Assembly: GCF_000772945.1 (NCBI RefSeq)
Contig: NZ_JPVN01000007.1
Coordinates: forward strand, 117,320 to 181,319
Direction of reading: 5' to 3'
DNA: 64,000 nt
Origin: Ureibacillus manganicus DSM 26584
GTDB lineage: Bacteria; Bacillota; Bacilli; Bacillales_A; Planococcaceae
Below, piece after piece: positions 58,808-64,000 of the stretch; position 1 is the stretch's first letter, and each line of letters starts with the position of its first letter. The notes beneath the pieces were generated by a model that worked only from the letters and a program-made list of their open reading frames with translations, did no database searches and had not been told where the DNA came from. The translations under genes were made by a program, and so were the position numbers.

Positions 58808-59461
58808 CTATTCATTATAGCTTTCGATCATATTAATCATATGTGCATAGGCCCCACCTGCGCATAATGCAGATGAAACTAAAACTGCTTCAGCTAGTTC
58901 TTCATTTGTTGCACCATGTTTCATTGCATTTTTTGAATGGACATCAATACAGTAAGGACATTGTGTTGCAGTTGCAACCGCTACGGCAATAATTTCTTTA
59001 AATTTTGCTGATAAATTGCCCTCCTTCATAGCTGTCTGACTAAAGTTTAAGTAACCTTTAAACCCATCAGGTGCAAATTTATTCAGTTCTTTTAAACTCT
59101 TTAAATTTGAACGAGTATACAGCTCATCTATCGAGTTATCATTTAGAGCATTGTGGATGTGTGTGCTATGAGTGACTACACCGCCAGCTTCGATTGCCAT
59201 TGTAACAAACACTGCCTCTACTAATTCTGAGAGCGTTGCACCAGCTACTTTAGCTTTTTTTGTATGCGTATCAATACAATAAGGGCATTCTGTTACATGG
59301 GCAATGGCAACAGCAATTATTTCCTTTTCTTTTTTCGAGAGTGCACCAGCTTTTAGTACTGCGACATCAAATTGTTGAAATGCTTTTAATTGTTCTGGAG
59401 CAAGTTCTTTTAATCGAAAAATATTTTTAGATTGGCCTTTATCGTAGTAATTTTCTGACAC
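58808..59461 (-). CDS. Double AhpD-like / carboxymuconolactone decarboxylase-domain protein
   Basis: 217 residues with two tandem AhpD-like domains, each carrying the redox motif CPYCIDTHTKKA (N-terminal half) or CPYCIDVHSKNA (C-terminal half). The CxxC plus histidine arrangement implies a peroxidase or thiol-reductase function rather than decarboxylation. GTG 59461 is 9 bases after GAGGAG; TTG 59536 has no ribosome site. Single gene, divergent from prkA. Confidence 0.88.
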   Translation of the reverse strand: MSENYYDKGQSKNIFRLKELAPEQLKAFQQFDVAVLKAGALSKKEKEIIAVAIAHVTECPYCIDTHTKKAKVAGATLSELVEAVFVTMAIEAGGVVTHSTHIHNALNDNSIDELYTRSNLKSLKELNKFAPDGFKGYLNFSQTAMKEGNLSAKFKEIIAVAVATATQCPYCIDVHSKNAMKHGATNEELAEAVLVSSALCAGGAYAHMINMIESYNE

Positions 59462-59660
59462 ATTTAACATCTCCTCTTCGATTGAAACTTTGTTGTCATA
59501 AATTGAATTAACTTGATTATACAAAGGATTTTCCAATAAAAGTAACTATATGCTTGTCCCAATCTGTCAAGTAAAAAAATATTAAAAGCCAATTTCGTCT
59601 CGAACCGCTACAATTCAACAAAAAGAGGCCATAAGTATTTGCAATAAATAAAATGACTTG

Positions 59661-59689
59661 GAATCTTACCTGCTCTAACTTCATAGTAT
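59661..59689 (+). promoter_or_regulatory. Candidate sigma-E promoter of prkA
   Basis: GAATCTT (59661-59667) and CATAGTAT (59682-59689) with the 14-bp spacer required by sigma E match 6/7 and 6/8 consensus positions. The predicted start point, about 59696, leaves a ~32-base leader before the AUC at 59728. B. subtilis prkA is sigma-E dependent. Confidence 0.6.
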
Positions 59690-59727
59690 GTTTAATAAAC
59701 CATGCCATGAAGAATGGAGGTAAGACT

Positions 59728-61623
59728 ATCGACATCTTAAACAAGGTAAGAAAATACCGTGATGATGAGGACAGGTTAAAGTGGGAAGGGACTTTCGCAG
59801 AGTATTTAGCACTTATTAAAGAAAGACCAGAAGTTGCTCAAACAGCTCACTCTCGTGTATACAATATGATAAAAACAGCAGGTGTAGAAGAAGTTGATGG
59901 CCAAAAGAAGTATAACTTTTTCAACAGAGAAATTTATGGATTAGAATCAGCACTCGAGCGTTTAGTAGAAGAGTATTTCCATCCAGCTGCTAGAAGACTT
60001 GATGTTCGTAAACGTATTTTATTGTTAATGGGTCCTGTAAGTGGTGGTAAATCGACAATTGTGACGATGTTAAAAAGAGGCTTGGAACAATTTTCAAGAA
60101 CCGATGAAGGTGCAGTATACGCAATTAAGGGTTGCCCAATGCATGAAGATCCGCTACATCTTATTCCACATCACCTAAGAGATGATTTTTATAAGGAATA
60201 TGGGATTCGCATTGAAGGTAGTCTGTCTCCTTTAAATACAATGCGCCTTGAACAAGAGTATGGTGGTCGTATTGAAGATGTACTTATTGAAAGAATTTTC
60301 TTTTCAGAAGATCGACGAGTTGGTATTGGAACATTCACTCCATCCGATCCTAAATCTCAAGATATTGCTGATTTAACAGGTAGTATTGACTTTTCCACAA
60401 TTGCAGAATTCGGCTCTGAATCCGATCCACGTGCCTACAGATTTGATGGTGAGCTTAACAAAGCAAACCGAGGTATGATGGAGTTCCAAGAAATGCTAAA
60501 ATTAGATGAAAAGTTCCTATGGCATTTATTATCTTTAACGCAGGAAGGAAATTTCAAAGCAGGCCGTTTTGCATTAATTTCAGCTGATGAGCTAATTGTA
60601 GCGCATACTAACGAAACGGAATACCGAAGCTTTATTTCCAATAAAAAGAATGAGGCACTTCACTCTCGTATTATTGTGATTCCGATTCCTTATAACTTAA
60701 AGGTGAGTGAGGAAGAACATATTTACGAAAAAATGATTCGTGAAAGTGATATGGCACATGTCCATATCGCACCGCATGCATTACGTGCTGCAGCTATCTT
60801 CTCAGTACTTACAAGGCTCGAAGTTCCAAAGAAACAGGGAATTGATTTATTGAAGAAGATGAGGTTGTATGATGGTGAAAATGTTGAAGGGTTTAATGAT
60901 GTGGATGTTCAGGAGTTGAAGAAAGAATTCCCGAACGAAGGAATGCATGGAATTGATCCGCGTTATATTATAAACCGAATATCCTCAGCGATCATTCGTA
61001 AGGATGTACCTTCAATTAATGCTTTAGATGTTTTACGTGCTTTAAAGGATGGATTGGATCAACATCCGTCAATCTCTCAAGAAGATAGAGAGAAATATAT
61101 TAATTATATTGCAGTGGCAAGACGTGAGTACGATGAAATTGCGAAAAATGAAGTACAAAAAGCATTTGTTTACTCCTATGAGGAATCTGCAAAACATTTA
61201 ATGAATAACTATTTAGATAATGTAGAAGCATTTTGTAATAAAAATAAGCTTCGTGATCAGTTAACAGGCGAAGAAATGAATCCAGATGAAAAATTAATGC
61301 GCTCTATTGAGGAACAAATTGGTGTTTCTGAAAATGCGAAAAAAGCATTCCGTGAAGAAATTTTAATTCGCCTTTCTGCTTATGCAAGAAAAGGACAACG
61401 TTTTGACTATAATTCTCATGAACGATTAAGAGAAGCTATTCAGAAAAAGCTATTTACTGATTTAAAAGATATTGTGAAAATTACAACGTCATCGAAAAAT
61501 CCTGATGAGTCACAACTTAAGAAAATCAATGACGTAGTTGCTACACTTGTTGATGAGTATGGATATAATACAACGAGTGCAAATGAATTGTTACGTTATG
61601 TAGGAAGTCTACTAAATAGATAG
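59728..61623 (+). CDS. prkA: Sporulation AAA+ ATPase/kinase PrkA
   Basis: A 631-residue PrkA-family protein: AAA+ domain with Walker A GPVSGGKST near residues 102-110, a Walker-B-like region, and a C-terminal kinase-like domain. Described in B. subtilis as a sporulation protein first thought to be a kinase and later given Lon-like protease activity. GGAGG (59716-59720) lies 7 bases before AUC 59728; starting there gives (M)DILNKVRKYRDDEDRLKWE and exactly the length I recall for B. subtilis PrkA. ATG 59707 overlaps the Shine-Dalgarno site, and the longer frame from 59653 lies above the predicted transcription start. Followed by yhbH and spoVR, its usual partners. Confidence 0.93.
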   Translation: MDILNKVRKYRDDEDRLKWEGTFAEYLALIKERPEVAQTAHSRVYNMIKTAGVEEVDGQKKYNFFNREIYGLESALERLVEEYFHPAARRLDVRKRILLLMGPVSGGKSTIVTMLKRGLEQFSRTDEGAVYAIKGCPMHEDPLHLIPHHLRDDFYKEYGIRIEGSLSPLNTMRLEQEYGGRIEDVLIERIFFSEDRRVGIGTFTPSDPKSQDIADLTGSIDFSTIAEFGSESDPRAYRFDGELNKANRGMMEFQEMLKLDEKFLWHLLSLTQEGNFKAGRFALISADELIVAHTNETEYRSFISNKKNEALHSRIIVIPIPYNLKVSEEEHIYEKMIRESDMAHVHIAPHALRAAAIFSVLTRLEVPKKQGIDLLKKMRLYDGENVEGFNDVDVQELKKEFPNEGMHGIDPRYIINRISSAIIRKDVPSINALDVLRALKDGLDQHPSISQEDREKYINYIAVARREYDEIAKNEVQKAFVYSYEESAKHLMNNYLDNVEAFCNKNKLRDQLTGEEMNPDEKLMRSIEEQIGVSENAKKAFREEILIRLSAYARKGQRFDYNSHERLREAIQKKLFTDLKDIVKITTSSKNPDESQLKKINDVVATLVDEYGYNTTSANELLRYVGSLLNR

Positions 61624-61636
61624 ATCATAAATTGTA

Positions 61637-61680
61637 GAAAGAGAGTACCCTAGAATATTACGGGCACTCTCTTTATTATT
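61637..61680 (+). terminator. Terminator after prkA
   Basis: AAAGAGAGT-CCC and GGG-ACTCTCTTT arms followed by a T-rich stretch. Confidence 0.85.
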
Positions 61681-61784
61681 ACAATTAACAAGTAGAAAAA
61701 TATCTATTAGTATCTCTCGAAAATACTAAAAACTAGGTATGATTGTTTGTGATGTTAATCTCAATTAAGCTATAAAAAACTATA

Positions 61785-61832
61785 AGAATGTCTGGAATTA
61801 TTAAATTTTGGACATTCTTTTTATTTTTTTCA
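61785..61832 (+). terminator. Second terminator between prkA and yhbH
   Basis: AAGAATGTC and GACATTCTT arms, then TTTATTTTTTT. It lies 105 bp after the first terminator, with a weak TTGTGA/TATAAA promoter (61747-61776) between, so it may end a very short RNA. Confidence 0.75.
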
Positions 61833-61871
61833 TTTTTAGTGAAATAAGTCAGAAAATTCTCATATTATAAG

Positions 61872-61922
61872 AAAAGTGCTTTTCCTTTAAAAATAAGAAC
61901 TTCACCAAGATTTAGCACTTTT
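61872..61922 (+). promoter_or_regulatory. Inverted repeat in the yhbH leader
   Basis: AAAAGTGCT (61872-61880) and AGCACTTTT (61914-61922) are perfect 9-bp arms with a 33-base loop. A good sigma-E -35 (TCATATT) lies at its left edge, but no matching -10 is found. Confidence 0.4.
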
Positions 61923-61976
61923 TGACGAGTTGTTCAAAAGTCGATGAAAACTAAAATATAGATGGGTGAGGATAAT

Positions 61977-63134
61977 ATGAGCGAAGAACAAAAAAACTTT
62001 GTTATCTCCAAGGAAAACTGGTCCCTCCATCGCAAAGGGCATCAGGATCAACAACGTCATATGGAAAAGGTTAGGGAAGCAATAAAAAATAATTTACCGG
62101 ATATTGTGAGTGAAGAAAGTATAATTATGTCGAATGGCCGAGAAGTTATTAAAGTGCCTATCCGGTCCTTAGATGAATACAAAATACGCTATAATTACGA
62201 CAAATCAAAACATGTTGGTCAAGGAAAAGGCGACAGTAAAGTTGGAGATGTTATTGCTCGCGAGCGAGGAACAGCAGAAAAAGGACCAGGTAAGGGAAAT
62301 AAACCTGGCGACTCTCCAGGTGAAGATTACTATGAAGCGGAAGTAAGTTTAGAAGAAGTACAAAACTTATTGTTTAATGAATTAGAGCTTCCAAACTTAC
62401 AGGAAAAAGAAAAAGAAAATATTACAATTGAAAAAATTGAATTTAATGATATTCGTAAAAAGGGATTAATGGGTAATATCGATAAAAAAAGAACGATCCT
62501 TTCAGCTATTAAACGAAATGCAATGAAGGGTGAGGCGAAAATTACCCCTATCCACAATGACGATTTACGATTTAAAACTTGGGATGAAGTCATAAAGCCT
62601 GAATCCAAAGCGGTAGTATTAGCAATGATGGACACAAGTGGCTCAATGGGAACATTTGAAAAGTACTGTGCTAGAAGTTTCTTCTTCTGGATGACAAGAT
62701 TTTTAAGAACTAAATATGAATATGTCGATATCGAATTTATAGCACATCATACAGAGGCAAAAGTTGTGACAGAGGAAGAATTCTTTACAAAGGGTGAAAG
62801 TGGAGGTACTGCTTGCTCATCCGCGTATGCAAAAGCTCTTGAATTAGTTTCAGGAAAATATAATCCAAAACGTTATAATATTTACCCTGTTCACTTTTCA
62901 GATGGTGATAATTTCTCAACGGATAATGAAAAATGTTTGAAATTGGTAAAAGAATTGATGGGAGTTTCCAGTATGTTTGGATATGGAGAGGTCAATGCAC
63001 ATAATCGCTATTCAACTCTAATGAGTGTTTACCGCAAAATTGATGATCCGAAATTTAGATACTATATATTGAAACAAAAAAATGACGTATATGAAGCATT
63101 GAAACGATTTTTCCAAAATCCAGTAGAAGCATAA
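61977..63134 (+). CDS. yhbH: DUF444 sporulation protein YhbH
   Basis: A 385-residue YhbH/YeaH family protein: a Lys/Gln-rich N-terminus, a Gly/Pro-rich region near residues 83-115, and a C-terminal von Willebrand-like domain whose metal-site motif [10 protein letters not shown] is near residue 219. Stress- and stationary-phase-linked in E. coli (YeaH) and sporulation-linked in B. subtilis. ATG 61977 follows GGGTGAGG. Together with prkA and spoVR it forms the conserved YeaG-YeaH-YcgB set. Confidence 0.94.
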   Translation: MSEEQKNFVISKENWSLHRKGHQDQQRHMEKVREAIKNNLPDIVSEESIIMSNGREVIKVPIRSLDEYKIRYNYDKSKHVGQGKGDSKVGDVIARERGTAEKGPGKGNKPGDSPGEDYYEAEVSLEEVQNLLFNELELPNLQEKEKENITIEKIEFNDIRKKGLMGNIDKKRTILSAIKRNAMKGEAKITPIHNDDLRFKTWDEVIKPESKAVVLAMMDTSGSMGTFEKYCARSFFFWMTRFLRTKYEYVDIEFIAHHTEAKVVTEEEFFTKGESGGTACSSAYAKALELVSGKYNPKRYNIYPVHFSDGDNFSTDNEKCLKLVKELMGVSSMFGYGEVNAHNRYSTLMSVYRKIDDPKFRYYILKQKNDVYEALKRFFQNPVEA

Positions 63135-63185
63135 TGCCTTTACGAATTGACATTCCCTATACTTATGGACGGAGGGATTCATTTT

Positions 63186-64000
63186 ATGGAAAAACAGCTT
63201 CATAGAGCGATAGATGAGATTACTGAAATAGCCGTTGGATTTGGATTAGACTTTTTTCCGATGCGCTATGAAATTTGCCCAGCAGATGTAATTTATACAA
63301 TTGGTGCATACGGCATGCCTACTCGTTTTACCCACTGGAGCTTCGGAAAACAATTTCATAAAATGAAGCTTCAATACGATTTTGGTTTAAGTCAGATTTA
63401 TGAATTAGTTATTAATTCTAATCCATGTTACGCATTTTTACTTGATACAAATACATTAACGCAAAATAAATTAATCATTGCCCATGTTTTAGCCCATTGT
63501 GATTTCTTCAAAAACAATGTTCGATTTTCTAATACGAGAAGAGATATGGTTGAAAGTATGACGGCCACAGCTGAACGGGTTGCTCAGTATGAAATGCTAT
63601 ATGGAAAAGACGAAGTGGAGCAATTTTTAGATGCAGTTCTTGCTATACAGGAACATATCGATCCTTCATTATTAAGACCAAAACTAATATACAATGATTA
63701 TGAAGACGATGATGAGATCATTGTGAAACCAAAATCCGCTTACGACGATTTATGGAGTTTAGATCGTTCAAATAAAGAAGAAAATACTGTTCGTCAAAAA
63801 AAGAAGAAGTTCCCTCCACGGCCGGAGAAAGATTTGTTGCTATTTATTGAACAGTACAGCCGCGAGCTAGAGGAATGGCAACGTGATATTTTAACGATGA
63901 TGCGAGAAGAAATGCTATATTTCTGGCCACAATTAGAAACTAAGGTAATGAATGAAGGTTGGGCTTCCTATCGCATAGGTGTTCAAATATTTAAACCTTA
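63186..64000 (+). CDS. spoVR: SpoVR family protein (C-terminus cut by window edge)
   Basis: A 271-codon partial ORF, with no stop before the edge, starting at ATG 63186 after GGAGGG. Family marks are [61 protein letters not shown], and [19 protein letters not shown] just before the window ends. It lies 51 bp after yhbH, in the same direction. SpoVR affects spore cortex formation in B. subtilis. It belongs to the prkA-yhbH-spoVR system. Confidence 0.95.
   Translation, partial: MEKQLHRAIDEITEIAVGFGLDFFPMRYEICPADVIYTIGAYGMPTRFTHWSFGKQFHKMKLQYDFGLSQIYELVINSNPCYAFLLDTNTLTQNKLIIAHVLAHCDFFKNNVRFSNTRRDMVESMTATAERVAQYEMLYGKDEVEQFLDAVLAIQEHIDPSLLRPKLIYNDYEDDDEIIVKPKSAYDDLWSLDRSNKEENTVRQKKKKFPPRPEKDLLLFIEQYSRELEEWQRDILTMMREEMLYFWPQLETKVMNEGWASYRIGVQIFKP

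Noticed and set aside
59653..59727. N-terminal extension of PrkA from ATG 59653
   Set aside because: It overlaps the sigma-E-like promoter, lacks a ribosome site and has no counterpart in the PrkA family.
1..64000. Prophage, genomic island or secondary-metabolite cluster
   Set aside because: There are no phage structural, integrase or transposase genes and no multi-gene biosynthetic set; the terpenoid-type gene stands alone.

Overview
The window is a low-GC (about one third GC by eye) chromosomal segment of an endospore-forming member of the Bacillaceae or a close relative. Spore-specific genes are spread through it: prkA-yhbH-spoVR at the right edge, cotJA-cotJB-cotJC, an alpha/beta-type SASP and tlp. 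Ribosome binding sites are Bacillus-like (strong GGAGG) and many genes start with GTG or TTG. There is no prophage, transposase, integrase, CRISPR array, tRNA or rRNA. The genus cannot be fixed from this sequence alone.

Region 1 (1-12.9 kb) is a ureide-catabolism island: a PucR-family regulator (cut by the left edge), an NCS2 permease, allantoate amidohydrolase (allC), ureidoglycine aminohydrolase (allE), two tandem ureidoglycolate dehydrogenases (allD), then fdrA-ylbE-ylbF (oxamate carbamoyltransferase, also named allFGH) and a catabolic carbamate kinase. Together they would take allantoate through ureidoglycine, ureidoglycolate and oxalurate to oxamate and carbamoyl phosphate, ending with ATP, CO2 and ammonia. 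A nucleoside hydrolase at 13.5 kb may feed purines in.

Region 2 (14.5-31.6 kb) is mixed: an antibiotic-resistance-type ABC-F ATPase behind a long structured leader with two tiny ORFs, a large-subunit catalase, DegV, a pyridoxal/pyridoxamine kinase, two cell-wall hydrolases (an SLT protein and a GH25-LysM lysozyme), a family-4-like uracil-DNA glycosylase, a formate/nitrite channel, tlp, a small XRE-regulated membrane operon with a cluster of operator-like half-sites, a VOC protein, an alpha/beta hydrolase and an M29 aminopeptidase.

Region 3 (31.7-45.3 kb) holds SstT, a DHA2 drug exporter, a collapsed UspA pseudogene, a CarD-like regulator, YkuK, a tartrate/D-malate dehydrogenase, dapA under a clear lysine riboswitch, a SASP and a ketopantoate-reductase-like protein. 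An intergenic array of short repeats with an exact 21-bp period lies at 39.87-40.09 kb.

Region 4 (45.3-64 kb) has a membrane-anchored Mrr-type nuclease, a CYP152 peroxygenase, nanoRNase NrnB, a 328-bp intergenic element with perfect 12-bp terminal inverted repeats, an LLM oxidoreductase, a processive glycosyltransferase, a DUF4097 protein, an unusual 790-residue protein that appears to carry two isoprenoid-synthase domains, the cotJ operon, a double AhpD-like protein and prkA-yhbH-spoVR.

Three genes (the permease, the nucleoside hydrolase and prkA) have their best Shine-Dalgarno site aimed at an AUU or AUC codon rather than AUG, GUG or UUG. The best candidates for new biology are these non-canonical starts, the ABC-F leader, the two-domain isoprenoid protein and the 21-bp-phased repeat array.
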